DNA of 64,000 nt. It comes from Flavobacterium cheniae (GTDB lineage Bacteria; Bacteroidota; Bacteroidia; Flavobacteriales; Flavobacteriaceae). Positions within the stretch are counted from its first letter, which is position 1. Every line of letters starts with the position of its first letter. Below are positions 54,778 to 63,463 of the stretch, piece by piece. The notes under the pieces are model-generated. The model was not told where the DNA came from, searched no databases, and worked only from the letters and a program-made list of their open reading frames with translations. The stretch lies in the NCBI RefSeq assembly GCF_004363695.1, contig NZ_SNZC01000001.1, forward strand, positions 265,857 to 329,856, given 5' to 3'. A program made the position numbers and the translations under genes.

Positions 54778-55803
54778 ATGGAAATAAATTTAGTAAGTGA
54801 TACCGTAACCAAGCCTTCCGTTGAGATGTTAAACGCTATGTTTAATGCTAAAGTAGGTGATGATGTATATAAACAAGACCCAACAGTCAATGAGTTAGAG
54901 GAAACTTTGGCTGATTTATTTGGGATGGAAGCCGCTTTGTTTTTTCCTTCGGGAACGATGGCAAATCAAACAGCGATTAAGTTGCATACTCAGCCTGGTG
55001 AACAAGTAATTTGCGATAAATACTCACACATTTATCATTACGAAGGAGGCGGAGCTTCGTTTAATAGTGGCGTTTCATGTTGTTTGGTTGATGGAAATCG
55101 CGGTATGATAACGGCGGATTTAGTTAAAAACGGTATTAATGACCCCGAATTTTATCACGCGCCTTTAACTTCGTTAGTGAGTATTGAAAACACAACCAAT
55201 AAAGGTGGTGGCGCTTGTTATGACTTACAACCTTTACAAGAAATTAAGCAAGTTTGCATCGACCATAATTTGAAATATCATTTAGATGGTGCGCGTTTGT
55301 GGAATGCTTTGGTAGCAAAAAAACAACATCCAAAGCAGTTTGGTGAATTGTTTGACACGATTTCGGTTTGTTTATCGAAAGGATTAGGAGCGCCTGTTGG
55401 TTCGGTTTTATTAGGAAGTAAAGAAGATATGCATCGTGCTTTGCGCATTAGAAAGATTTTTGGTGGAAATATGCGTCAATCGGGATATTTGGCTGCAGCT
55501 GGATTATTTGCATTGCAGAACAACATCAGTCGTTTAGAAATTGATCATAGAAGAGCTAAAGAATTAGGTAGTTTATTAGAAAAAATGCTTTGGGTTGCCA
55601 ATGTGGAACCTGTGGAAACTAATATTTTGATTTTTGGATTGCAACCATCAGTTGATGAAAAGCTTTTCATGGAAAAATTGAAACAAAAAGGGATTGCGAT
55701 TAGTTCTATGGGACATGGAAAACTTCGTATTGTAACCCATTTGGATTATAAAGAAGTGATGCACGAATATGTAATGGAAGTATTTTCTAAACTAACTTTT
55801 TAA
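54778..55803 (+). CDS. ltaE: Low-specificity threonine aldolase
   Basis: 341 residues, a PLP enzyme of fold type I. It cleaves threonine and related hydroxy amino acids to glycine plus an aldehyde. NLVSDTVTKPS, the FFPSGTMANQ segment, HLDGARLWNA (cofactor-binding Asp) and the PLP lysine Lys201 in CLSKGLGAPVGS are all present. It is divergent from prfB and followed 2 bases after its stop by the TSUP gene. Confidence 0.93.
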   Translation: MEINLVSDTVTKPSVEMLNAMFNAKVGDDVYKQDPTVNELEETLADLFGMEAALFFPSGTMANQTAIKLHTQPGEQVICDKYSHIYHYEGGGASFNSGVSCCLVDGNRGMITADLVKNGINDPEFYHAPLTSLVSIENTTNKGGGACYDLQPLQEIKQVCIDHNLKYHLDGARLWNALVAKKQHPKQFGELFDTISVCLSKGLGAPVGSVLLGSKEDMHRALRIRKIFGGNMRQSGYLAAAGLFALQNNISRLEIDHRRAKELGSLLEKMLWVANVEPVETNILIFGLQPSVDEKLFMEKLKQKGIAISSMGHGKLRIVTHLDYKEVMHEYVMEVFSKLTF

Positions 55804-55805
55804 TT

Positions 55806-56579
55806 TTGGAAATAGTAATAATTTCAATCGTAGCCTTTTTAACCGCTATTCTAACCTTTTTCTCGGGTTTTGGATTGGGAACTTTGTTGACTCCGGTTTT
55901 TATGCTTTTCTTTCCTATTGATATTGCCATTGGGTTGTGTGGATTGGTTCATTTTGCCAATAATTTATTCAAGTTTTTCTTGGTTGGAAAACATGCGAAT
56001 AAAGAAGTTTTATTAAAATTCGGAATTCCTGCAATTATTGCTGCTATTGTTGGTTCGGGGTTGTTATTACAAATTTCCGATTTAGAACCTTTGTTTAGTT
56101 ATTCGCTTTTTGGAAAACAATTAGACGTTTTTCCAGTGAAATTCATCATTGCCATTTTATTAGTGATTTTTGCTCTTTTAGACTTGATTCCGTTTTTAAG
56201 TAAATTGGAATTTGGAAAAGATAAATTGCCTTTAGGTGGAATTTTAAGCGGATTTTTCGGTGGACTTTCCGGACATCAAGGTGCTTTGCGAAGTGCGTTT
56301 TTGATTAAAGCGGGTTTGTCTAAAGAAAGTTTTATCGCCACAGGAATTGTAGTTTCAATGTTTATCGATTTTACTCGATTGAGTGTTTATGCTTCAAAAA
56401 TCACCACTTATACTTTGTATGAAAATAAAGTATTGTTGATTTCGGCAACGCTTTGTGCTATTACGGGAGCGTATTTGGGTAACCAACTTTTAAAGAAAGT
56501 TACCCTAAAATTTATCCAAGTTTTTGTTGCTGTTTTATTGCTTTTAGTAGCAATTGCTTTAGGAATGGGAATTATTTAA
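55806..56579 (+). CDS. TSUP-family (TauE/SafE) membrane transporter
   Basis: 257 residues with about eight TM helices; the [17 protein letters not shown] start and the [15 protein letters not shown] motif are typical. TSUP proteins move sulfite, sulfonates or other organic anions. A TTG at 55806 is the best start because it keeps the first helix intact; the first ATG would cut it. The gene is just after ltaE and its last 8 bases overlap the convergent ybaB gene. Confidence 0.85.
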   Translation: MEIVIISIVAFLTAILTFFSGFGLGTLLTPVFMLFFPIDIAIGLCGLVHFANNLFKFFLVGKHANKEVLLKFGIPAIIAAIVGSGLLLQISDLEPLFSYSLFGKQLDVFPVKFIIAILLVIFALLDLIPFLSKLEFGKDKLPLGGILSGFFGGLSGHQGALRSAFLIKAGLSKESFIATGIVVSMFIDFTRLSVYASKITTYTLYENKVLLISATLCAITGAYLGNQLLKKVTLKFIQVFVAVLLLLVAIALGMGII

Positions 56580-56895
56580 ACATATCCATTCCTGGAATGT
56601 TTGGCATGCCTTCTTTTGCCACAGCGGCTAACTCCGTTTCATGAACGTTTGTAGCTTTTTCGATAGCTTTATTTAAAACGTTAACTAAATAATCTTCTAA
56701 CATTTCTTTGTCTTGAAGTAAATCATTACTTACGGTAATGTTTTTGATTTTTCTGTTAGCGGTAAGCGTTACTTCAAGCAAGCCATCAGCGCTTTTTTCA
56801 TCGATTAAAACAAAGTCTAAACGCTTCTTTGTTTCTTCTACTTTTTGTTGGGTTTCTTTTAGTTTACCCATCATGCCCATAATATCTCCAAACAT
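56572..56895 (-). CDS. YbaB/EbfC-family nucleoid-associated protein
   Basis: 107 residues, with the YbaB core (about 15-95) and the usual Met/Gly-rich ends ([14 protein letters not shown] and [12 protein letters not shown]). Homologues are small dimeric DNA-binding proteins. It overlaps the end of the TSUP gene by 8 bases on the opposite strand. Confidence 0.92.
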   Translation of the reverse strand: MFGDIMGMMGKLKETQQKVEETKKRLDFVLIDEKSADGLLEVTLTANRKIKNITVSNDLLQDKEMLEDYLVNVLNKAIEKATNVHETELAAVAKEGMPNIPGMDMFK

Positions 56896-56917
56896 AATTT
56901 TTATTTTTTTATTCCGA

Positions 56918-56925
56918 CAAAAATA
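56918..56925 (-). promoter_or_regulatory. -7 element of ybaB-like gene
   Basis: TATTTTTG on the minus strand, an exact TAnnTTTG, 22 bases before its ATG. I cannot see a clear -33 motif. Confidence 0.4.
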
Positions 56926-56959
56926 GTAAATTAGCAGTTAATAATTATTGTAAAACTTC

Positions 56960-59095
56960 ATGAAAAAAATCACGTATTTCCTTTTAGGTTGTGTTATTTT
57001 TGCTCCAGTTCACAGTCAAAATAAAACAAAAAAAATGTCTGATAAATTACAGCCACCAGTTGCTAAGATTGTTCCAAAAACTTTAGAAAAACATGGTGAT
57101 AAAAGAATTGATAACTACTATTGGTTAAACGAAAGAGAAAACCCAGAAGTTATTGATTACTTAAATAAAGAAAACGAATATTATCAAAAATCAACGGCTC
57201 ATACTAAACAATTTCAAGACGAATTGTTTTTGGAAATGAAAGGAAGAATTAAAGAAGATGATAGTTCGGTTCCCTATTTATACAATGGTTATTACTATAT
57301 TACTCGTTTCGAAAAAGGAAAAGATTACCCAATTTATTCTCGTAAAAAAGGAAGTTTAGATGCCAAAGAAGAAATCATGTTTGATTGTAATGAAATGGCA
57401 AAAGGACACGCTTATTTCAACTTATCTGGATTAAATGTAAGTGAAGATAATAAATGGGTGGCGTTTGGAGTAGATTTAGTTTCGAGAAGACAATATACGA
57501 TTCAAATTAAAAACTTAGAAACAGGTGAAATTCTTCCTGTAAAAATAGAAAACACTTCGGGAGGTTCTACTTGGGCTGGCGATAATAAAACATTATTCTA
57601 CACAAGAAATGATCAACAAACTTTACGTTCCGATAAAATTTACAAACATTCATTAGGAACAGAATCTTCTGCTGATATTTTGGTTTTTCATGAAAAAGAC
57701 GATACGTTCAACACGTTTGTTTACAAAGAAAAATCTAAAAAATATTTGGTGATTGGTTCATCAAGTACATTGACTTCTGAATATCAAATTTTGGAATCTA
57801 AAAATCCTAATGGAGAATTTAGAGTTTTCCAAAAAAGAACTCGTGGATTAGAATATTCGATTTCGCATTATGGCGATAGTTTTTACATCGTTACTAATAA
57901 AGACAAAGCAACGAACTTCAAATTAATGAAAACACCAGAAACAGCTACTTCAGCTGAAAACTGGAAAGATTTAATCGGACACAGAAAAGATGTTTTGTTA
58001 GAAGGAATTGAAATTTTCAGAGATTATTTAGTTGTTGAAGAACGTTCAAATGGTTTAAATAAAATTCAAATTCGTCCATGGAATGGAAAAGGCGAGTACT
58101 ATTTACCATTTGAAAGCGAAACTTATACAGCATACACAACTACTAACGTAGATTTTGATACTGAAATTTTACGTTATGGTTACCAATCAATGGCAACACC
58201 ATCTTCTGTGATTGATTTCAATATGAGTACTCAGGAGAAAAAAGTATTGAAAGAACTAGAAGTTTTGGGTGGAAAATTCGATAAGAACAATTACATCGAA
58301 GAAAGAATTTGGGCAACAGCAACTGACGGAACTAAAGTGCCAATTTCAATTGTTTACAGAAAAGGTATTAAAAAAGACGGTAAAAATCCATTGTTATTAT
58401 ATGCTTACGGTTCGTATGGAGCTACTATGGATCCGTATTTTTCATCAACTCGTTTGAGTTTATTGGATAGAGGATTTATCTATGCAATTGCGCACATTAG
58501 AGGAGGAGAGGACTTAGGAAGAGAGTGGTATGAGAACGGAAAACTTTTAAAGAAAATTAACACTTTCACCGATTTTATTGACTGTTCAAAATTTGTTATT
58601 GCAGAAAAATACACTTCGGCAGCACATTTGTACGCAGAAGGTGGATCAGCTGGTGGTTTGCTAATGGGAGCAATTGTTAATATGGCGCCAGAATTGTACA
58701 ACGGAGTAATTGCACAAGTTCCGTTTGTAGATGTGGTTACTACCATGTTAGATGATACAATTCCGTTGACTACTGGAGAGTATGATGAATGGGGAAATCC
58801 GAACGAAAAAGTATTTTATGATTACATGCTTTCGTATTCGCCATACGACCAAGTTAAAAAGCAAGATTATCCAAATATGTATGTGTCTACAGGGCTTCAC
58901 GATTCGCAAGTACAATATTTTGAACCTGCAAAATGGGTGGCAAAATTGCGTGTTATGAAAACTAATGACAAACAATTATTCTTAGATACTAACATGGATG
59001 CAGGACATGGAGGAGCTTCAGGACGATTTGAAGCACTTAAAGAATTAGCTAAGGAATTTACATTTTTATTAGATTTAGAAAAAATTAAGAAGTAG
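56960..59095 (+). CDS. S9-family oligopeptidase (oligopeptidase B-like)
   Basis: 711 residues. A short signal-like N-terminus (about 1-19) precedes an N-terminal beta-propeller (about 90-420) and an alpha/beta-hydrolase domain (about 430-711). The triad is Ser563 (GGSAGG), Asp648 (LHDSQV) and His683 (DAGHGGASGR). These serine peptidases cut short peptides after basic or proline residues; this sequence is closer to oligopeptidase B (protease II). Divergent from ybaB. Confidence 0.92.
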   Translation: MKKITYFLLGCVIFAPVHSQNKTKKMSDKLQPPVAKIVPKTLEKHGDKRIDNYYWLNERENPEVIDYLNKENEYYQKSTAHTKQFQDELFLEMKGRIKEDDSSVPYLYNGYYYITRFEKGKDYPIYSRKKGSLDAKEEIMFDCNEMAKGHAYFNLSGLNVSEDNKWVAFGVDLVSRRQYTIQIKNLETGEILPVKIENTSGGSTWAGDNKTLFYTRNDQQTLRSDKIYKHSLGTESSADILVFHEKDDTFNTFVYKEKSKKYLVIGSSSTLTSEYQILESKNPNGEFRVFQKRTRGLEYSISHYGDSFYIVTNKDKATNFKLMKTPETATSAENWKDLIGHRKDVLLEGIEIFRDYLVVEERSNGLNKIQIRPWNGKGEYYLPFESETYTAYTTTNVDFDTEILRYGYQSMATPSSVIDFNMSTQEKKVLKELEVLGGKFDKNNYIEERIWATATDGTKVPISIVYRKGIKKDGKNPLLLYAYGSYGATMDPYFSSTRLSLLDRGFIYAIAHIRGGEDLGREWYENGKLLKKINTFTDFIDCSKFVIAEKYTSAAHLYAEGGSAGGLLMGAIVNMAPELYNGVIAQVPFVDVVTTMLDDTIPLTTGEYDEWGNPNEKVFYDYMLSYSPYDQVKKQDYPNMYVSTGLHDSQVQYFEPAKWVAKLRVMKTNDKQLFLDTNMDAGHGGASGRFEALKELAKEFTFLLDLEKIKK

Positions 59096-59110
59096 TTCAA
59101 AATTTTTTGT

Positions 59111-59154
59111 TAAATTTGCAAGGTTTTGGAGGTGTCAAAAAGCGCCTAAAAAAC
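59111..59154 (+). promoter_or_regulatory. -7 element and 5' leader hairpin of the cysteine synthase-like gene
   Basis: TAAATTTG at 59111-59118, an exact TAnnTTTG, is followed by an inverted repeat: GTTTTGGAGGTG (59123-59134) and CGCCTAAAAAAC (59143-59154), 10 of 12 positions paired, 8-base loop. The leader to the ATG at 59233 would be about 108 bases, long for this genome. A 25-codon reading frame (59181-59258) runs over the gene start. Confidence 0.4.
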
Positions 59155-59232
59155 AAAAAATCAAGTATAAAATACAATAAATGCTAGTAACGCATAGTAT
59201 TTTGGAAACATTAAAACAAACAGTATCTTCAT

Positions 59233-60273
59233 ATGAAAGAAGAAATAAAAGCCTATAATAGTGTATTAGATTTAATAGGGAATACACCATTAATCAAACT
59301 GAGTAAAATTTCAGCTGATTTAACGGGTAATTTCTATGCAAAAGTTGAAGCCTTTAATCCAGGACATTCTACCAAGGATCGTATTGCATTATATATTATT
59401 GAAGAAGCAGAAAAAAGAGGTATCCTAAAACCAGGTGATACAATTGTTGAAACTACTTCAGGAAACACTGGATTTAGTTTGGCAATGGTAAGTATCATCA
59501 AAGGATATGATTGTATTTTAGCAGTAAGTTCAAAATCGTCGAAAGATAAAATTGATATGTTACGTTCAATGGGTGCTAAGGTATATGTTTGCCCAGCACA
59601 CGTTTCAGCTGATGATGAGCGTTCTTACTACAATGTTGCTAAAAGATTACATGAGGAAACTAAAGGTTCGGTTTATATTAACCAATATTTCAACGAGTTA
59701 AATGTTGATGCACATTATAAATCTACAGGACCAGAAATTTGGGAACAAACAGGCGGTCAAATTACACACTTAGTAGCGTGTAGTGGAACTGGAGGAACTA
59801 TTTCAGGAACAGCACGTTTCTTAAAAGAGCAAAATCCAAACATTAAAGTTTTAGGAGTAGATGCTTTTGGTTCGGTTTTGAAAAAATACCACGAAACAAA
59901 AGAATTTGATAACGCTGAAATTTATCCATACCGTATTGAAGGTTTAGGTAAAAACTTAATTCCAACAGCTACCGATTTTGATATCATTGATAAATTTATC
60001 AAAGTTTCAGATGAAGAAAGTGCACACACTACAAGAGAATTAGCTAAGAAAGAAGGTTTATTCGTAGGATATACTTCTGGAGCAGCTTTTCAAGCAGTGA
60101 AGCAATATGCTGAAGAAGGAGAATTTGATGAAAACAGTAAAGTAGTTATCATTTTCCCTGATCATGGTTCACGTTACATGAGTAAAGTATTTAGCGATGA
60201 TTGGATGAACGAGCAAGGTTTCTTTGATTCGGTTAACCAAGAAGAAGCTTTAAAAATTGAAATTATCAAGTAA
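59233..60273 (+). CDS. PLP-dependent cysteine synthase-family enzyme
   Basis: 346 residues of fold type II. Lys48 in STKDR is the PLP Schiff-base residue, TTSGNTGFS the substrate/phosphate loop, and [10 protein letters not shown] binds the cofactor phosphate. The family makes cysteine from O-acetylserine and sulfide (or cystathionine from homologous substrates). The C-terminus is longer than that of CysK, so cysteine synthase or cystathionine beta-synthase-type assignment cannot be settled from sequence. Confidence 0.9.
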   Translation: MKEEIKAYNSVLDLIGNTPLIKLSKISADLTGNFYAKVEAFNPGHSTKDRIALYIIEEAEKRGILKPGDTIVETTSGNTGFSLAMVSIIKGYDCILAVSSKSSKDKIDMLRSMGAKVYVCPAHVSADDERSYYNVAKRLHEETKGSVYINQYFNELNVDAHYKSTGPEIWEQTGGQITHLVACSGTGGTISGTARFLKEQNPNIKVLGVDAFGSVLKKYHETKEFDNAEIYPYRIEGLGKNLIPTATDFDIIDKFIKVSDEESAHTTRELAKKEGLFVGYTSGAAFQAVKQYAEEGEFDENSKVVIIFPDHGSRYMSKVFSDDWMNEQGFFDSVNQEEALKIEIIK

Positions 60274-60293
60274 TTTGATTTTAGATATAGAAG

Positions 60294-60319
60294 AAATCCT
60301 GAGTGAAAGCTCAGGATTT
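60294..60319 (+). terminator. Intrinsic terminator after the cysteine synthase-like gene
   Basis: Arms AAATCCTGAG and CTCAGGATTT with a 6-base loop, then a T-run. Confidence 0.85.
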
Positions 60320-60409
60320 TTTTGTTTCACGCTTTTTAAAGTCTACATTAATTAAAAAATAAATCGTAATTTTATAATACATCGATGTTACATTTTAAAA
60401 CAGTATAAC

Positions 60410-60997
60410 GTGAAGCTAACCAATATAGCAGTAAAGAGCATTTCGCTTGCATTAATAACAGCATTTACAATTGTTGAGATAATTAATAAAGAAACTACGG
60501 TTTTTTATATCATCTATTTGTTTTGGTTCGATGAATTCATACGAACGGTTTTTGATAGAGTAGCGTATCGTTTTAAGAAAGAAAACATTGAAAATCCAAT
60601 TCAATTTCAGCAGCAGAATAAAGAGCGATTCTTCTTGTTAGGTGTTTATTTTATATTTATCGTTGTTTTATTTGGCATCTTAATCGATTGGAAGCAAATG
60701 GATTTAATAGGATTGAATTATTCGGTTTTACTCTTTAAAAATCAGATTTTTAACTTTAGTTTACTAACCATTATTGCTAGAGAAATTTATTTGTATCAAA
60801 GTAAAATTGATAAAATACTAGCAAAAAGTGTAGCTTCAAATGGAATCATAATCCTGCATATTTCAATAGTTTTAGGGCTATTGATTTGGTTTTTATCCAC
60901 TCAAAAATTCCAATTCATGCTTGATTATTCTAATGTAATTTCAATTATTCCTTTTTTACTTTTAAAAATAGGGTTTGAATTGAAATCAGTTGAGTAA
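60410..60997 (+). CDS. Hypothetical membrane protein
   Basis: 195 residues with about five hydrophobic segments (about 10-28, 30-47, 75-92, 100-122, 145-163 and 170-190). I recognise no family. The start codon is GTG (60410); an upstream ATG leads quickly to a stop and no later ATG keeps the first helix. A hairpin follows. Confidence 0.6.
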   Translation: MKLTNIAVKSISLALITAFTIVEIINKETTVFYIIYLFWFDEFIRTVFDRVAYRFKKENIENPIQFQQQNKERFFLLGVYFIFIVVLFGILIDWKQMDLIGLNYSVLLFKNQIFNFSLLTIIAREIYLYQSKIDKILAKSVASNGIIILHISIVLGLLIWFLSTQKFQFMLDYSNVISIIPFLLLKIGFELKSVE

Positions 60998-61016
60998 TTT
61001 TTGTTTTAGATATAAA

Positions 61017-61044
61017 AAAATCCCAATTGTAAGATTGGGATTTT
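61017..61044. terminator. Bidirectional intrinsic terminator
   Basis: Arms AAAATCCCAAT and ATTGGGATTTT with a 6-base loop between convergent genes ending at 60997 and 61051. Confidence 0.85.
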
Positions 61045-61050
61045 TATTTT

Positions 61051-61500
61051 TTAATTATCTGGAATATTAGGTTCTACTAATTTCTTTAGTTTTTCTAAAG
61101 ATTCCTGCCAACCCAAGTAACACATCTCAGTAGGAATCATTTCGGGAATGTTTTCTTGTAGTATTTTGATTTCTGTACCACACGAAACTTCTTTTAACCA
61201 AACCGAAGTTGTCATTTCGCCTGGTAAGTTGGGGTCATCAAAAGTGTCAGTGTATTTTAAAAATTCGTTGGGTTTGACATCGAGATAAGTTCCTCCAAAA
61301 GAATGTCCGTTACCGGTTGTAAAGTTGATGAACGACATTTTAAAACTACCTCCAATTTTTACCTCCATACTATGAACTTCACACAAGAAACCATACGGTG
61401 GAACCCACGAAGCCATTGCATTTTTCTCTGTAAATGCACGAAATACCTTTTCAGGTGGAGCCGTTACTACACGATGTAACGATACAAAATTATCTGCCAT
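61051..61500 (-). CDS. SRPBCC-domain protein (AHSA1-like)
   Basis: 149 residues. The START/SRPBCC fold signature is visible: VTAPPEKVFRAFTE near the N-terminus, then GGTYLDVKPNEFLKYTDTF and GWQESLEKLKKLVEP at the C-terminus. Members bind hydrophobic ligands; the narrower AHSA1-like group is named after Hsp90 co-chaperones. The function here is not known. Confidence 0.85.
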   Translation of the reverse strand: MADNFVSLHRVVTAPPEKVFRAFTEKNAMASWVPPYGFLCEVHSMEVKIGGSFKMSFINFTTGNGHSFGGTYLDVKPNEFLKYTDTFDDPNLPGEMTTSVWLKEVSCGTEIKILQENIPEMIPTEMCYLGWQESLEKLKKLVEPNIPDN

Positions 61501-61575
61501 ACTTTTTTGTTACTAATTTACGAAAAAAAAATAATTGGGTTTGATCATGAATTATAAATAGAGATTTTTTGTTTT

Positions 61576-61602
61576 GTGGCATGTAGTGCAGTTCCGAACT
61601 AT
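61576..61602. repeat. Dispersed palindromic repeat, copy a (diverged)
   Basis: Reads GTGGCATGTAGTGCAGTTCC and then GAACTAT. It aligns with copies b (62289-62316) and c (62759-62786), differing at about ten positions. It lies 12 bases beyond the stop of the minus-strand gene ending at 61615. Confidence 0.6.
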
Positions 61603-61614
61603 TGGCTGTAAAGA

Positions 61615-62235
61615 TTAATCATATTTGGGTGTTAAGTATATCTCTTCTTTGTTATTTGTTTTGATAGAAATTCTGATTTCTTTTAAACAAGTTCCTTTTT
61701 CATCTTTTGCCACACAATTTATTGAAATTTCATCAATAAGTGTATCATTTTTGTCTTTGATTACAATTTTAGAAAGTTCTTTATTACTGTAATAAAAATG
61801 CTGTGTGTGGAACGTTTCAAAATTATCTTCTATTTTATTTAATGTTCCATCAGAATTATAATAATAAATGGCTTCATTTTCTTTGTATTGTTTTTTAGTG
61901 TAACAGCTGATACGTTCTCGTTGTTTAGGTTTCCAACGTGTTTTACAATAATAAGGTTCTTTATCAGGATACAATTCTACTACAAACCATAATCTCTTTT
62001 CGGTTTCTTGCAATAGATTACCTAACGAATCGACAGTTTTGGAGTATTTGATGCGACCATTTCGAGTAAAAACCATTTCTTTTTTATGCAAAAGTTTTTT
62101 CTGATTATTTTCTACTACATATTTTTCTTCGATTGCAGATTTTATTCCATCAGGAAGTAGTTGCTTCTTAGTATACTTTTTAGTAGCGCACGATTGAATT
62201 GTTAAGAGTAAGATAATAATAAAAATAACTCTCAT
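61615..62235 (-). CDS. Hypothetical lipoprotein
   Basis: 206 residues. A lipoprotein signal (lipobox IQSC, Cys16) precedes a beta-rich polar body. The central section has repeated RxGxIKYSKTVDSLGN- and YNSDGTLNKIEDN-like strands, as in wide families of toxin-immunity or YD/MORN-like proteins, but I cannot assign one. Another gene of unknown function lies next to it, and a dispersed repeat follows its stop. Confidence 0.6.
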   Translation of the reverse strand: MRVIFIIILLLTIQSCATKKYTKKQLLPDGIKSAIEEKYVVENNQKKLLHKKEMVFTRNGRIKYSKTVDSLGNLLQETEKRLWFVVELYPDKEPYYCKTRWKPKQRERISCYTKKQYKENEAIYYYNSDGTLNKIEDNFETFHTQHFYYSNKELSKIVIKDKNDTLIDEISINCVAKDEKGTCLKEIRISIKTNNKEEIYLTPKYD

Positions 62236-62288
62236 AATCGTAAAGTTTAGGAATACACTAAGTTACGAATTTTTAATTGTTTTTTTAT

Positions 62289-62316
62289 GTGGGCACGGAA
62301 TACAATTCCGCGCTAT
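62289..62316. repeat. Dispersed palindromic repeat, copy b
   Basis: Contains a perfect 6-base inverted repeat CGGAAT-ACA-ATTCCG (62296-62310), then CGCTAT. It lies 23 bases beyond the stop of the minus-strand gene ending at 62340 and is highly similar to copy c. Confidence 0.75.
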
Positions 62317-62339
62317 CGGGTTTTTTTAAGATTTTCAAT

Positions 62340-62681
62340 TTATTTAAAAGCATCTTTCAAATCGGACAAAATTACGAGAATTAAAATAAATGCTAATAAG
62401 CAAAAAATAAAATGACCAAGGAAATATTTTAAACGTGTAATAGAATTACTTTCTTTTTCTTTATAACTTTTCCAACTATAATATACTCCGATAGGAGCTA
62501 ACAATATGATTAATAGAATAGGGAAACCATTTAAAAAATCCAGAATAAAGTATGATTCTTTAACAAATGGTTTTATAATTATACTTGTAAATATGGCAAC
62601 TAAAAGTCCAATTCCATAAACTTTATAAATTTTAACAGACTTACTTAAATATTTATGCTTTTGTGGTTTTAGTTTATTCAT
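62340..62681 (-). CDS. Hypothetical membrane protein, three TM
   Basis: 113 residues: a basic N-terminus, and hydrophobic segments about 24-42, 46-66 and 88-108. No family recognised. It is similar in general layout to the neighbour at 62808-63332 but the sequences do not match. A dispersed repeat follows its stop. Confidence 0.55.
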   Translation of the reverse strand: MNKLKPQKHKYLSKSVKIYKVYGIGLLVAIFTSIIIKPFVKESYFILDFLNGFPILLIILLAPIGVYYSWKSYKEKESNSITRLKYFLGHFIFCLLAFILILVILSDLKDAFK

Positions 62682-62758
62682 ATTGTGTTTATAATTTTGA
62701 TTTTAAACTAACTTCTAACGTTTCGCGGTTTACGAAAAAAAGGATTGTTTTTTGTTTT

Positions 62759-62786
62759 GTGTACACGGAATGCAATTCCGCGCTAT
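62759..62786. repeat. Dispersed palindromic repeat, copy c
   Basis: The same CGGAAT-GCA-ATTCCG palindrome (62766-62780), followed by CGCTAT. It lies 21 bases beyond the stop of the minus-strand gene ending at 62808. Confidence 0.75.
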
Positions 62787-62807
62787 TAGATTTTATAAAA
62801 CAACTTA

Positions 62808-63332
62808 TTAATTAATATTTCCTTTTTTAGTTTTCAAATCTTTAAAATTTGCTAAAATTAAAATTAAAGTAATAAATGCTGTTAGCATTTCTGTTCCTAC
62901 GAATAGTTTGGCATATAGGCTATTTGCTTGTATCTCACTTGAATTATTCATAATAAAAATGCCAAAACTATAATATAAAAACTCTAAGAAGTGATTTGTA
63001 TTTTTAACATTTATAAAGTTTTCATTATTGTAATCATATAAACACCAATAATATGATGCGAAAGTAAGAGATAAGAAGAAAACAATTCCTAAAGTGTGAG
63101 CTAAGAATTTAAATCTTCCTTGACTATTTTCTGAATGCTGATGTATTTTTTCGGTATGAAAAGTAATAAAATAAAAGTTGCTTAATAAAAGTGTGAAAAA
63201 AAAGAAAAAACCAAAAAAATATCTTTCAAATTCATTAAATTCTTTTTGGAATATGATGAAAACTAAATATGTGAAAAAAGGTAGAATTACAAAAACGCCA
63301 TGTTTGTTTAAATAATTAATTAAGTTTTTCAT
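62808..63332 (-). CDS. Hypothetical membrane protein, four to five TM
   Basis: 174 residues from the ATG at 63332 (an ATG two codons upstream is also open). Hydrophobic stretches are at about 12-29, 36-56, 78-96, 117-130 and 148-165. I recognise no family. It precedes another small unknown membrane protein and carries copy c of the dispersed repeat after its stop. Confidence 0.55.
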   Translation of the reverse strand: MKNLINYLNKHGVFVILPFFTYLVFIIFQKEFNEFERYFFGFFFFFTLLLSNFYFITFHTEKIHQHSENSQGRFKFLAHTLGIVFFLSLTFASYYWCLYDYNNENFINVKNTNHFLEFLYYSFGIFIMNNSSEIQANSLYAKLFVGTEMLTAFITLILILANFKDLKTKKGNIN

Positions 63333-63413
63333 TTGCAAAATATTTACAAGATTAATTCATTTACTATCATTCAGAGTATGTCTCTAAAGTATAATATTCG
63401 CTAATATATAAAA

Positions 63414-63441
63414 AAATCCTCACAATTTCTTGCGAGGATTT
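63414..63441 (-). terminator. Intrinsic terminator of yebC
   Basis: On the minus strand AAATCCTCGCAA pairs with TTGTGAGGATTT (one G-U pair) around a GAAA loop, followed by more T. It lies 23 bases beyond the yebC stop. Confidence 0.75.
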
Positions 63442-63463
63442 CGTATATAAGTTAGAAAAAGGA

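Noticed and set aside
59181..59258. 25-codon frame before the cysteine synthase gene as a real peptide gene
   Set aside because: No composition signal, no homologue known to me, and it overlaps the gene start; kept only as part of a leader observation.
61576..62786. Integron attC sites
   Set aside because: The palindromes are short, lack clear GTTRRRY/RYYYAAC core sites in the right places, and no integrase is in the window.
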